NCBI GenBank assembly: GCA_947244675.1
Contig: CAMXLV010000074.1
Span: 1-8,706 of the forward strand
Reading direction: 5' to 3'
Source of the DNA: an uncultured Clostridium sp.
GTDB taxonomy: Bacteria > Bacillota_A > Clostridia > TANB77 > CAG-508
DNA: 8,706 nucleotides
Numbering within the stretch: the first letter of the stretch is position 1; each line of letters opens with the position of its first letter. Below, one piece after another: positions 1-7,288 of this stretch. The notes under the pieces are model-generated. The model did no database searches, was not told the origin of the DNA, and was given only the letters and a program-made list of their open reading frames with translations. The translations under genes and the position numbers were made by a program.

Positions 1-499
1 TCCTATTATCTTAGAAATTCTTTTAATGGAAATTTCTTTTGAATTAATTCGTGAAGCTGGGCTTCGTGTTCCTTCTGCTATTGGTCCAACTATTGGTATT
101 GTTGGTGCTTTAGTACTAGGGCAAGCTGCTGTTAGTGCTGGTATTGTTAGCCCTATCTTAATTATTATTGTTGCTATGACTGGTATTGCTTCTTTTGCTA
201 TTCCTGATTTTTCTTTTGGATTTCACTTAAGATATTTTCGATTTGCCTTTATTCTACTTGGCTTTGTAGCAGGATTTTTAGGAATTGCTTTAGGATTATT
301 TGTTTATATTAGTTTAGTTTGTAGCTTAAGATCTTTTGGTATTTCTTATACAACACCTTTTGCCCCTAATACTGACTCCAAAGGAAATGGTTACTTACTA
401 AAACCAATTTGGAAAAGAGAATATAGACCTTCTTATGTTGCTTCTAAAAGAGAAAAAGAACAAGAAAAACTTTCTATGAAATGGAAGTTTCACAAATAA
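1..499 (+). CDS. gerAA: Spore germination protein GerAA-type (A subunit), C-terminal part
   Basis: This is the C-terminal part (about 165 residues) of the A subunit of a GerA-family germinant receptor, which sits in the spore inner membrane and helps trigger germination when nutrients are sensed. The reading frame is open to the left window edge. The residues before the first Met read PIILEILL, and together with MEISFELIREAGLR they match the conserved EALLMEISFEL block of the family, so the ATG at 26 is internal and not the start. Next come IGPTIGIVGALVLGQAAV, a further hydrophobic helix containing ASFAIPDFSF, and a long hydrophobic segment before SLRSFGISY..PFAP, all typical of the membrane domain. 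The protein ends in a charged, Lys/Glu-rich tail. The B and C subunits follow on the same strand. Family assignment is secure. The ligand cannot be read, because the N-terminal soluble domain lies outside the window. Confidence 0.95.
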   Translation, partial: PIILEILLMEISFELIREAGLRVPSAIGPTIGIVGALVLGQAAVSAGIVSPILIIIVAMTGIASFAIPDFSFGFHLRYFRFAFILLGFVAGFLGIALGLFVYISLVCSLRSFGISYTTPFAPNTDSKGNGYLLKPIWKREYRPSYVASKREKEQEKLSMKWKFHK

Positions 500-550
500 A
501 TTATAGTTACTTTACTAACTTAAAATAACGAAAGGGAAAGGAGTTTTTTT

Positions 551-1654
551 ATGACAAAGTCAAAAATAGGTACCAAAGAAGCTATAATGCTAGTTCTTAC
601 CATTATTATTACACATACCATATCTTCTCTACCACGTGAAATTTTAGTTTTAACCAAATCTGCTACTATTATTAACTTAATTTTCGTTAGTATTTTAGCC
701 ATTCTTTTTTCCTATTTAGTTGTTCGCTTAATGAAAAATTTTGGTGGTTCTGATCTAATTGATATTTCCTCCTATTTAGGAGGACCTGTTTTAAAAAATA
801 TAATTGGTATTGTTTTTATTTTATATTTTCTAATTAGCTCTAGCATTTTACTAAGAAATTTTTGTGAGAGTATTAAAATCATTTACTATCCTATGACTAA
901 TATTGTATTCATTTTAGCACTTTTTGTCCTTGCTATTTGTACTGTAAACCGTTTAGATTTTAATGCCTCTTTAAAAACTAATTTACTAATTATCCCTCTT
1001 GTTTTAGCTAGTATTGTTTTTTTATTCTTTGCCAATATGAACAAATTTGTACCACAACGAGCACTTCCTATTTTTGGTGATGGTCTATTTGATACTTTCG
1101 TATTAGGTTTAGGAAATTTAGCTGCTTTTGGTGGAATTTCTTTTTTATATTTTCTACCACCTTATTTAAAAGAACCTGATAAAATGAAAAAAATAGCTTT
1201 AATCTCAATTGGGCTTTCTTCTATTTACTTAATTTTATGCGTTTCTACACTTTTATTTATGTTTTCTTTTTTCATTAACACAAATGAAATTACCCCTCTT
1301 TATAATGCTACTCGTTATATTGAGTTTGGAAGCTTTTTTCAAAGACTTGAATCTATTTTTTTACTTATATGGATTTTAGCTTTTGCTTGTTATCTAAGTA
1401 TTACTAGCAAATTTTCTATGAGCATTTTTAAAAAGCTCACCAATATTGAAACCAAAAAACCTTTAATTGATATTTTTGGTCTTCTTATTTTAAGTATTAG
1501 TTTAGTTCCTAAAAATTATGCTATTTCTGATTTGTTTGAAACCAAAATCTATCCTTGTTTGGTTTTTGGGATTACATTTTTCTTAGGTTTTAGTATTTTA
1601 GTTTTAGCTAATATTATGAAAAAGAAACAAAATCGTCTTAACAATCCATCTTAA
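551..1654 (+). CDS. gerAB: GerAB-type spore germination permease (B subunit)
   Basis: This 367-residue integral membrane protein is the B subunit of the GerA-type receptor, a member of the amino acid-polyamine-organocation (APC) transporter superfamily thought to form the ligand-binding core. It has about ten hydrophobic helices spread over its whole length, the usual number for the family, and the usual length of about 360-370 residues. Family-like blocks are TKEAIMLVL at the N terminus, the FGGISFLYFLPPYLK region near the middle, and the TRYIEFGSFFQRLESIFLLIW block at about residues 255-276. The tail is short and basic (KKKQNRLNNPS). The ATG is preceded by AAAGGAG at 537-543 with a 7-T spacer. 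It lies 51 bp after the A subunit and 17 bp before the C subunit, so all three are cotranscribed. No frameshift is seen. The germinant cannot be deduced. Confidence 0.95.
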   Translation: MTKSKIGTKEAIMLVLTIIITHTISSLPREILVLTKSATIINLIFVSILAILFSYLVVRLMKNFGGSDLIDISSYLGGPVLKNIIGIVFILYFLISSSILLRNFCESIKIIYYPMTNIVFILALFVLAICTVNRLDFNASLKTNLLIIPLVLASIVFLFFANMNKFVPQRALPIFGDGLFDTFVLGLGNLAAFGGISFLYFLPPYLKEPDKMKKIALISIGLSSIYLILCVSTLLFMFSFFINTNEITPLYNATRYIEFGSFFQRLESIFLLIWILAFACYLSITSKFSMSIFKKLTNIETKKPLIDIFGLLILSISLVPKNYAISDLFETKIYPCLVFGITFFLGFSILVLANIMKKKQNRLNNPS

Positions 1655-1671
1655 GAGAAAGGAGATATATT

Positions 1672-2895
1672 TTGAATCAATTTATTAAAACTTTATTTAT
1701 TTTAATGTTAATTGTAACTTTTATTATTGCTTTTTCTAGTTCTTATTTATCTCTTAGTATTGACAATTTAGCTTATGTTCTTGTTATGGGAATTGATAAA
1801 GGTAGTGATAATACTTTAGAAGTGAGTTTTCAATTTTCTACCACTTCCAAATCCACAGAATCTGGATCAACCGAAAAAACACCTACTGTAATGGATTCTG
1901 TAACAGCACCTTCTCTTAGTACTGCTATTAATTTAATGGATAGTTATATGGGAAAAGAGCTAAATATGTCTCATTGTAAAGTAATTATTTTTTCGGAAGA
2001 ACTTGCACAAGAAGGTATTTCTGAAGAAATTTATACCTTAATTAATGATACACAAGTAAGACCTTCTGCTAACATTGTTATTAGTAAATGTAACGCTAAG
2101 TTTTATATGGAGCAAACATCACCTGAACTTGAAAATTTAATTTCAAAGTATTATGAAATTTTTACAAACTCTAGTCAATATACTGGTTTTAAACCTGACG
2201 CTACCATTGGAGATTTTTTCAATAGTGTTATTTGCAAAACTTGTGAACCTGTTGCTATTCTAGGAGGTATTTCAACAGAAAAACCTATCAATCAAGGAAA
2301 TAATCATATTCAAGAAAATTACAATGTAAAATCAAATCAAACTCCTATTGAAGGAGAAAATGGTTCCGAAAATATTGGTATTGCTGCTTTTAAAGATGAT
2401 AAATTAGTAGGAGAACTTTGTGCTTTAGAAACTACCACCTATTTAAGTATTAAAAATGAATTAAATCGTTTTTTAATCTCTGTTCCTGATCCAGATGACA
2501 TTAATAGTTATATTGATATATACCTCTACCCAAATAGCTCTACAAAAATTAATGTCAATACTTCTACTCCTTCTCCCTTTATTCGTTTAAAAACAGAATT
2601 TACAGGAAGAATTTATTCTATGTCAAAAAATTCTAAATATTTAGAACCAGAGATTTTAGCAGATATTTCAAAAACTTGTAATAAATATTTAGAATCTGTA
2701 TTTAGCGACTATTTATATAAAACTTCCAAAGAATTTAAAGCAGATATTAATGGATTTGGTAAATATGCTTTAGGTAATTTTTTTACAACAAAAGATTTCG
2801 ATGAATATAATTGGTGTGACAATTATCAAAATGCTTTTTTCGAAGTAGAAGTTGATACTTCTATTAAATCTAGTATGCTTCTTACTGAAACCTAA
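1672..2895 (+). CDS. gerAC: Ger(x)C-type spore germination protein (C subunit), no lipobox Cys
   Basis: This 407-residue protein is the C subunit of the germinant receptor, normally a lipoprotein on the outer face of the spore inner membrane. It opens with a hydrophobic segment (about residues 5-21), then DNLAYVLVMGIDKG (31-44), which matches the family block after the lipid-anchored Cys. Residues 85-145 (INLMDSYMGKELNMSHCKVIIFSEE) are the typical N-terminal domain. From about residue 235 the GIAAFKDDKLVGELCALET block and the rest form the C-terminal Ger(x)C domain. Unusually there is no Cys before residue 102, so no lipobox exists and the protein is probably held by an uncleaved helix. Start is TTG at 1672, chosen because AAAGGAG at 1658-1664 is placed 7 nt upstream and an earlier start would overlap gerAB. 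Length is at the upper end for the family. Confidence 0.93.
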   Translation: MNQFIKTLFILMLIVTFIIAFSSSYLSLSIDNLAYVLVMGIDKGSDNTLEVSFQFSTTSKSTESGSTEKTPTVMDSVTAPSLSTAINLMDSYMGKELNMSHCKVIIFSEELAQEGISEEIYTLINDTQVRPSANIVISKCNAKFYMEQTSPELENLISKYYEIFTNSSQYTGFKPDATIGDFFNSVICKTCEPVAILGGISTEKPINQGNNHIQENYNVKSNQTPIEGENGSENIGIAAFKDDKLVGELCALETTTYLSIKNELNRFLISVPDPDDINSYIDIYLYPNSSTKINVNTSTPSPFIRLKTEFTGRIYSMSKNSKYLEPEILADISKTCNKYLESVFSDYLYKTSKEFKADINGFGKYALGNFFTTKDFDEYNWCDNYQNAFFEVEVDTSIKSSMLLTET

Positions 2896-2918
2896 AAATG
2901 AAAGGTAGGTGTCTTCTA

Positions 2919-3098
2919 TTGCTTAATCTTATGTATCATCTCTTATTTTTGCTCATTAGCTTATTTATTCTTTTCAAAGCAATTGGTTATGCTCTTTACG
3001 AAATAAATACCATAAAAAATAGAAGTGGCGGTATTGTAATTATTGCCATTTCCATTTTAACCATTATTTTTTCTAATGTTATGATTTGGATGTACTAA
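2919..3098 (+). CDS. Small two-helix membrane protein of the ger operon (D-subunit-like)
   Basis: This is a membrane protein of 59 residues (66 if ATG 2898 is used) with two hydrophobic helices, roughly the first 20 residues and the last 20, joined by a short polar stretch (YEINTIKNRSGG). It directly follows the C subunit and precedes the operon terminator, so it is cotranscribed with the receptor. In some Bacillus receptors, such as GerB, GerK and GerU, small two-helix 'D' proteins of about this size are encoded with A, B and C and modulate receptor function. By size, topology and position this could be the equivalent, but that is inference without an alignment. I prefer the TTG start at 2919, because AGGTG at 2907-2911 is placed 7 nt upstream. 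The ATG at 2898 lies 2 bp after the gerAC stop and has no visible ribosome binding site. Confidence 0.75.
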   Translation: MLNLMYHLLFLLISLFILFKAIGYALYEINTIKNRSGGIVIIAISILTIIFSNVMIWMY

Positions 3099-3122
3099 AA
3101 CATTTTCGTTTTAGTACTTTTT
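3092..3122 (+). terminator. Rho-independent terminator of the ger operon
   Basis: A perfect 10-bp stem (GTACTAAAAC at 3092-3101, GTTTTAGTAC at 3108-3117) with a 6-nt loop is followed at once by five T. It overlaps the last codon and stop of the small membrane protein gene and ends at the stop codon of the convergent rnr gene. The T run exists only on the + strand side, so it mainly stops ger transcription, though the stem could also slow transcripts coming from rnr. Confidence 0.85.
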
Positions 3123-5079
3123 AATTAGTTTCCTCTTCCTTAGTTAAACAAAAATCAATTTGTCTTAACATCTTACTAGCACTTTTTACTTTGATTTTTA
3201 TTTTATCTCCTATTTTATAAATTTTATTTGTTCTCTCCCCAATTAATTTTTTAGTATTTTCATCATAAATAAAATATTCATTTCCTAAATCTTCAAAGCG
3301 AATTAATCCTTCAATTGTATTTTCCAATTCAACAAAAATCCCAAATGAAGTTACTGATGAAATAATTCCATCATATTCCTTTCCAATTCTTTTTTCCATA
3401 TATTCCGCTTTTTTCAAGTCTTCTGACTCTCTTTCTACTTTTGTTGCAATTTTTTCTCTTTCTGATGATTGCTTTGCTCTTTCTTCTGCTTGTATTTTAT
3501 GTTCTTCTAGCCAATTAGAAGAAACATCATAATTTTTCTCTAAATACTTTGTTATCACTCTATGTATAAATAAATCTGGATATCTCCTAATAGGAGATGT
3601 AAAATGACAATAATATTTGCTCGCAATTCCAAAATGGCCTTTATTTTCTGCTTCATATCTAGCTACTTTTAAAGTTCTTAGCACTAAATTTGATACAACT
3701 TTTTCTTCTTCTTTTTCCTTTACTTCTTCCAAAATTTTTGCAAATTCTTTTGGATAAATCATATCTTTTTTGGCTTTTATTTTTAGGCCAAAATTGAATA
3801 AGAATTTATTTAGCTCTTGTATTTTTTCTAAATCAGGCTCTTCATGCACACGATAAATAAATGGTGCTTCTAACCAAAAAAACTTTTCTGCTATTGTCTC
3901 ATTTGCTGTTAACATGAATTGTTCTATGATCTCATGCGCAAAAGTTGTTTCATATTTTGAAACATTAGTTACTCTTCCCTCTCTATCTAACTCAATCTTA
4001 CTCTCTGGAATATCTAAATTTAAGTATCCTTGTTCCATTCTCCTTTCTTTTAAGATTTTAGCTAATTCCTCCATTCGCTTAAAATGTTGCTTATATGGTT
4101 CATATTTTTTTATAATTGCCTCATCTTTTTCTTCTAAAATTGCTTGCACTTCTTTGTAACTCATCCTTTTGCTTACATTAATGATTCCTTTTACAATTTG
4201 ATATGCTACTACCTTTCCTTTTGTATCAATTTCCATAAGGCAAGAGAGTGTAAGTCTATCTTCGCCTTCATTTAAACTACAAATTCCATTGGATAATTCT
4301 CTCGGAAGCATTGGAATTACTCTCCCTAACATATAAATACTTGTCCCTCTAATAAAAGCTTCTCGATCTAACAAACTATTTTCTCTTACATAATGGCTTA
4401 CATCTGCTATGTGTACTTCCAATTTGTAATTACCATTGGCTAACTTTTCTACTTGTACTGCATCATCTAAGTCTTTGGCATCTTCTCCATCAATTGTGAA
4501 TATTTCTTTTTGTCGAAAATCTACTCTTCGATCTATGTCTTTTTTGTTTATTTTATTACCAAATTTTTTTGCTTCTTGTACCACTTCTTCAGGAAAGGTA
4601 GATGGCAATTTGTATTCTTTGATTAATGATAACATATCTACTCCAGCTTCATTAACATTTCCTAATACTTCTAATATTTTACCTTCTGCCTTTTTTCCAT
4701 TTTGTGGATATTTTGTGATTTTTACTAATACTTTATGATTGCTTCTTGCTTTTCCTCTATTTTTTTTACTAATAAATATATCTGTTCCGAAATTTCTATC
4801 ATCTGGAACAACGAAACCAAAATTTTTATTGTTTTGAAAAATTCCAACAATTGTGTTTTTCTCATGTTTTAGAATTTTTACAATTTTTGCTTCTGCTTTT
4901 TTTTCTTGTTTTTGTTCTAACATTTCTATTAATACTCGATCTCCATTTAATGCATGAAAAGCGTTGTCTTTTGCTATATATACCTCTTCTTCACTATCTT
5001 TTATTTTTACAAAACCAAAACCCTTTTGATTTTTTCGATAAATTCCTTCTTGGTAATTGTTTTCCACTTGTCCTTTCAT
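3121..5079 (-). CDS. rnr: Ribonuclease R (3'-5' exoribonuclease)
   Basis: This is a 652-residue hydrolytic 3'-5' exoribonuclease of the RNB (RNase II) family that degrades structured RNA in the cytoplasm and takes part in mRNA, rRNA and tmRNA-linked turnover. Two cold-shock OB domains come first (GFGFVKI near residues 20-26; NFGFVVPDD near 86-94). The RNB catalytic domain follows, with IDGEDAKDLDDA at 196-207, where D197, D203, D205 and D206 match the metal-binding Asp set. Next are RVIPMLPRELSNGICSL (253-269), IYRVHEEPD (408-416) and HFTSPIRRYPDL (492-503) with the catalytic-site Arg. A C-terminal S1 domain is at about 567-645. It lacks the N-terminal helix-turn-helix and the Lys-rich C-terminal tail of longer RNase R proteins. 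AAAGGAG sits 6 nt before the ATG. It lies downstream of secG, a common arrangement, but a hairpin separates them, and no clear own promoter is seen. Confidence 0.97.
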   Translation of the reverse strand: MKGQVENNYQEGIYRKNQKGFGFVKIKDSEEEVYIAKDNAFHALNGDRVLIEMLEQKQEKKAEAKIVKILKHEKNTIVGIFQNNKNFGFVVPDDRNFGTDIFISKKNRGKARSNHKVLVKITKYPQNGKKAEGKILEVLGNVNEAGVDMLSLIKEYKLPSTFPEEVVQEAKKFGNKINKKDIDRRVDFRQKEIFTIDGEDAKDLDDAVQVEKLANGNYKLEVHIADVSHYVRENSLLDREAFIRGTSIYMLGRVIPMLPRELSNGICSLNEGEDRLTLSCLMEIDTKGKVVAYQIVKGIINVSKRMSYKEVQAILEEKDEAIIKKYEPYKQHFKRMEELAKILKERRMEQGYLNLDIPESKIELDREGRVTNVSKYETTFAHEIIEQFMLTANETIAEKFFWLEAPFIYRVHEEPDLEKIQELNKFLFNFGLKIKAKKDMIYPKEFAKILEEVKEKEEEKVVSNLVLRTLKVARYEAENKGHFGIASKYYCHFTSPIRRYPDLFIHRVITKYLEKNYDVSSNWLEEHKIQAEERAKQSSEREKIATKVERESEDLKKAEYMEKRIGKEYDGIISSVTSFGIFVELENTIEGLIRFEDLGNEYFIYDENTKKLIGERTNKIYKIGDKIKIKVKSASKMLRQIDFCLTKEEETN

Positions 5080-5124
5080 TTCTGACTCCTTTCTTTTTTG
5101 TTAATGGCTTTATTTCCAATATAA

Positions 5125-5162
5125 CAAAAAAAGCGTGTTTTTTATAAAAACCGCTATTTTTT
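5125..5162 (-). terminator. Hairpin terminator between secG and rnr
   Basis: The stem consists of AGCG (5132-5135) plus GTTTTT (5137-5142) pairing with AAAAAC (5146-5151) and CGCT (5152-5155), with one bulged base and a 3-nt loop. On the minus strand it is followed by about six T, so it fits a terminator or attenuator after secG. A T run also flanks it on the + strand. How much transcription passes into rnr cannot be judged from sequence. Confidence 0.7.
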
Positions 5163-5167
5163 CCTTT

Positions 5168-5416
5168 TTATGCCATATATAAAATTCCTAATGCTATTGT
5201 TAATATTGCAAATACTACTGCTAATATAATTGTCCATCTTTTTTGTTTTCCTTCTTTGGTTCTTCCTTTATTCTTTTCAAAAAAGTTGTTGGTTGATGAA
5301 CCTGTTATGGTAGATGATAAACCAGCATCTTCTTTGGACTGTATTAATGTTAAGATAATTAAAACCACTGCTACCATAAAGTAAATTACAATTAGTATTC
5401 CTTTTGCTATTTCCAT
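5168..5416 (-). CDS. secG: Preprotein translocase subunit SecG
   Basis: This 82-residue inner-membrane protein is the SecG subunit of the SecYEG channel, which assists SecA-driven protein export. It has two hydrophobic helices (about residues 5-25 and 61-80). After the first comes LIQSKEDAGLSSTITGSS, the Firmicutes form of the conserved SecG loop, followed by a charged linker (FFEKNKGRTKEGKQKR). Length is normal for Gram-positive SecG. The ATG is preceded by an AGGGAGGAA element at 5425-5433. It has its own promoter just upstream and a hairpin downstream. It precedes rnr, as in many Firmicutes. Confidence 0.95.
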   Translation of the reverse strand: MEIAKGILIVIYFMVAVVLIILTLIQSKEDAGLSSTITGSSTNNFFEKNKGRTKEGKQKRWTIILAVVFAILTIALGILYMA

Positions 5417-5460
5417 TTATTTTCTTCCTCCCTACGGTTTCTCTCTTTTGATACTTCGAT

Positions 5461-5489
5461 ATTGTAACATATATTTTCTAAAAATGCAA
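5461..5489 (-). promoter_or_regulatory. Probable sigma-A promoter of secG (extended -10)
   Basis: On the minus strand TTGCAT (5489-5484) and TACAAT (5466-5461) are 17 nt apart. TACAAT has five of six consensus bases, and a TG one base upstream of it makes an extended -10, which can offset the weak -35. The predicted RNA start is about 38 nt before the secG ATG. Confidence 0.6.
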
Positions 5490-5529
5490 ATCTTTTTTGG
5501 GATTTTCTAGAAATTCTTTTTTTGCTCGC

Positions 5530-6219
5530 TTAGTTAGTATGTTTATCTTTTAAAATACACCATGTTCCAACTGGTTCTGGAAAGTCTTTAAAAGTCATCC
5601 ATTCTTTGGTAATAGGGTGTTGTACTGTCAGTTCATAAGCCCATAATGCAATTTGTTTTCCTATTCCACGCTTTCCATATTTTTGGTCTCCAAAAATACT
5701 GTGACCAAAATGAGATAACTGCACCCTTATTTGATGATGTCTTCCTGTGTGTAAATTGATTTCTAGTAAGCTTAAATCTTTTACTCCATGATAGGCTAAA
5801 ACTTTATATTCTAATTTAGCTAATTTGGCATTCTTTTTTTCTTTTGTTACTACTTTACTAACATTATGCCTTTCATCTTTATATAAATAGTCTTCCAAAC
5901 AACCTTGTTCTGGCCATATTTTTCCATCTACTACTGCTAGGTATTTTTTCTTAAAAATCTTTTCTCTTACTTCATTACTTAATCTTGACGCTGCTTTAGA
6001 TGTTTTCGCAAAAATCATAATTCCTCCAACTGGTCTGTCTAATCTATGTACTAATCCTAGATATACATTTCCTGGCTTTTGATATTTATCTTTTATAAAT
6101 TGTTTTACTAAGGTTTGCATATCTATGTCTTCGGTTTTATCTGCTTGTGATGGAATATTTGGCTTTTTCTCTACTACTATTATATGGTTGTCTTCAAATA
6201 ATATTTTTAAATCTTGCAT
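5530..6219 (-). CDS. RluA-family pseudouridine synthase
   Basis: This 229-residue enzyme would convert uridine to pseudouridine in rRNA or tRNA. It belongs to the RluA/RluC/RluD group. The catalytic motif HRLDRPVGG is at about residues 58-66 with Asp61 as nucleophile, and the second signature INLHTGRHHQIRVQLSHFGH lies at about 154-173, followed by GDQKYG. No N-terminal S4 RNA-binding domain is present, so it is a short stand-alone catalytic form. Which base it modifies cannot be decided from the motifs, so no symbol is given. AAAAGGAG (6226-6233) is 6 nt before the ATG and partly overlaps the region just after the stop of the upstream methyltransferase. The two genes are 16 bp apart and form a transcription unit of RNA-modification genes. 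Confidence 0.92.
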   Translation of the reverse strand: MQDLKILFEDNHIIVVEKKPNIPSQADKTEDIDMQTLVKQFIKDKYQKPGNVYLGLVHRLDRPVGGIMIFAKTSKAASRLSNEVREKIFKKKYLAVVDGKIWPEQGCLEDYLYKDERHNVSKVVTKEKKNAKLAKLEYKVLAYHGVKDLSLLEINLHTGRHHQIRVQLSHFGHSIFGDQKYGKRGIGKQIALWAYELTVQHPITKEWMTFKDFPEPVGTWCILKDKHTN

Positions 6220-6235
6220 TTATTACTCCTTTTGG

Positions 6236-7102
6236 TTAATTTTTTTCCCATCTTCCATAAATTCCACAGGGTAATACTAACTCAGAGTTTTCCATTGGCA
6301 GTCCAATTTCTCCACATTCTAATTTTCCCTTATATTTCTTTTGTACTATTACATTTAAGATATTTTTTAATACTGTACTTGAGATTCCTGTTGTATAGGA
6401 ATTAATTAAGAAAAATAATGGTTTATCTGACAATACTTGTGAACAAACCTCTACTAAATCATATATATTTTCTTCAAACTGCCATACTTCTCCTTTTGCT
6501 CCTCTTCCATAAGAAGGAGGATCCATAATTATGGCATCATATTGGTTCCCTCTTCTAATTTCTCGATTTACAAATTTTACTACATCATCAACAATAAATC
6601 GAACTTTTTTTTCTTGTAACCCAGAAGATGCAACATTTTCCTTTGCCCATGTTGTCATTCCTTTAGAGCTATCTACATGACATACAGATGCTCCTGCTGA
6701 TAAGCACGCAACTGTTGCCCCTCCTGTATAAGCGAATAAATTCAATACTTTGATTTCTCTTTTCTCCGATTGTATTTTATGAATCATCCAATCCCAATTA
6801 ACAGCTTGCTCTGGGAAAAGTCCTGTATGTTTAAATCCCATTGGTTTAATATTAAAGGTTAAGTTTTTATAATGTACTTGCCATATTTTAGGTACCTTTT
6901 TCTTAAATTCCCAATTTCCTCCTCCTGTTTTACTTCTGTGATAAGTTGCATTAATTTCTTTCCATTTATTTGGAAAACTTTTGTCTTTCCATATAATTTG
7001 TGGATCTGGTCTTGCTAGAATAATTTCTCCCCATTTTTCTAATTTCTGCCCATCTGCCATATCTAATATTTTATATTCTTTCCACTGACTTGCTAATTTC
7101 AT
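6236..7102 (-). CDS. Class I SAM-dependent methyltransferase, RlmI/RlmK-like
   Basis: This 288-residue Rossmann-fold methyltransferase resembles the rRNA methyltransferase group that contains RlmI and the RlmK half of RlmKL, so 23S rRNA is the likely substrate. Visible landmarks are HTGLFPEQAVNWDWM (about 92-106), the SAM-binding NLFAYTGGATVACLSAGA (121-138), an acidic VDSSKG motif (143-148), and the motif IV DPPSYGRG (194-201). A PUA RNA-binding domain, present in full-length RlmI, is missing. The N-terminal part WKEYKILDMADGQKLEKWG is shared with short Clostridia and Bacilli homologs. The ATG at 7102 has no nearby Shine-Dalgarno sequence: AGGAGG is 29 nt upstream with a hairpin between. An ATT codon at 7120, in frame, would give an N terminus IELPKN. 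A consensus promoter lies about 80 nt upstream, and the pseudouridine synthase gene follows. Confidence 0.9.
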   Translation of the reverse strand: MKLASQWKEYKILDMADGQKLEKWGEIILARPDPQIIWKDKSFPNKWKEINATYHRSKTGGGNWEFKKKVPKIWQVHYKNLTFNIKPMGFKHTGLFPEQAVNWDWMIHKIQSEKREIKVLNLFAYTGGATVACLSAGASVCHVDSSKGMTTWAKENVASSGLQEKKVRFIVDDVVKFVNREIRRGNQYDAIIMDPPSYGRGAKGEVWQFEENIYDLVEVCSQVLSDKPLFFLINSYTTGISSTVLKNILNVIVQKKYKGKLECGEIGLPMENSELVLPCGIYGRWEKN

Positions 7103-7110
7103 ATTTTTTG

Positions 7111-7137
7111 GTAGTTCAATAAACTACAATTCCTCCT
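7111..7137 (-). promoter_or_regulatory. Hairpin between Shine-Dalgarno and start codon of the methyltransferase gene
   Basis: On the minus strand AGGAGG (7137-7132) is followed by 4 nt, then a 6-bp stem GTAGTT/AACTAC (7127-7122 and 7116-7111) with a 5-nt loop, then 8 nt to the ATG. Folding of the stem would cut the effective Shine-Dalgarno spacing from 29 to about 12 nt. The alternative ATT start at 7120-7118 lies exactly in the loop. Confidence 0.6.
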
Positions 7138-7186
7138 TTTTTATGAATAGTATTGTTCGTTTTTTACCTACTTGTCTAGTATTTTG

Positions 7187-7215
7187 ATTATATCTATTTT
7201 TTCCTTTGTTGTCAA
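7187..7215 (-). promoter_or_regulatory. Consensus sigma-A promoter of the methyltransferase-pseudouridine synthase unit
   Basis: TTGACA (7215-7210) and TATAAT (7192-7187) on the minus strand match the housekeeping consensus in all twelve bases with the ideal 17-nt spacer. RNA would start near 7180, giving a leader of about 78 nt that carries the Shine-Dalgarno hairpin. Such a perfect match suggests strong, little-regulated transcription. Confidence 0.85.
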
Positions 7216-7246
7216 TTGTTCTTTTGTTATTTGCTATGAATGGTAA

Positions 7247-7288
7247 GAAAAAACTGTGTATTCAAAATTTTTTTGAATTTACACAGTT
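7247..7288 (-). terminator. Strong rho-independent terminator
   Basis: On the minus strand AACTGTGTA (7288-7280), a 2-nt bulge and TTCAAAA (7277-7271) pair with TTTTGAA (7267-7261) and TACACAGTT (7260-7252) around a 3-nt loop, giving 16 base pairs. TTTTCTT follows directly. It insulates the methyltransferase promoter from transcripts of the SSB-like gene or a small RNA to the right. Confidence 0.85.

Noticed and set aside
5118..5146. TATATT as -10 of a separate rnr promoter
   Set aside because: The matching -35 position reads TATAAA, only three of six consensus bases, and lies in the upstream hairpin. Support is too weak.
5504..5513. 10-bp palindrome TTTCTAGAAA after the pseudouridine synthase gene
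   Set aside because: It has no loop and no T run, so it is not a convincing terminator, and it is too short to call an operator.
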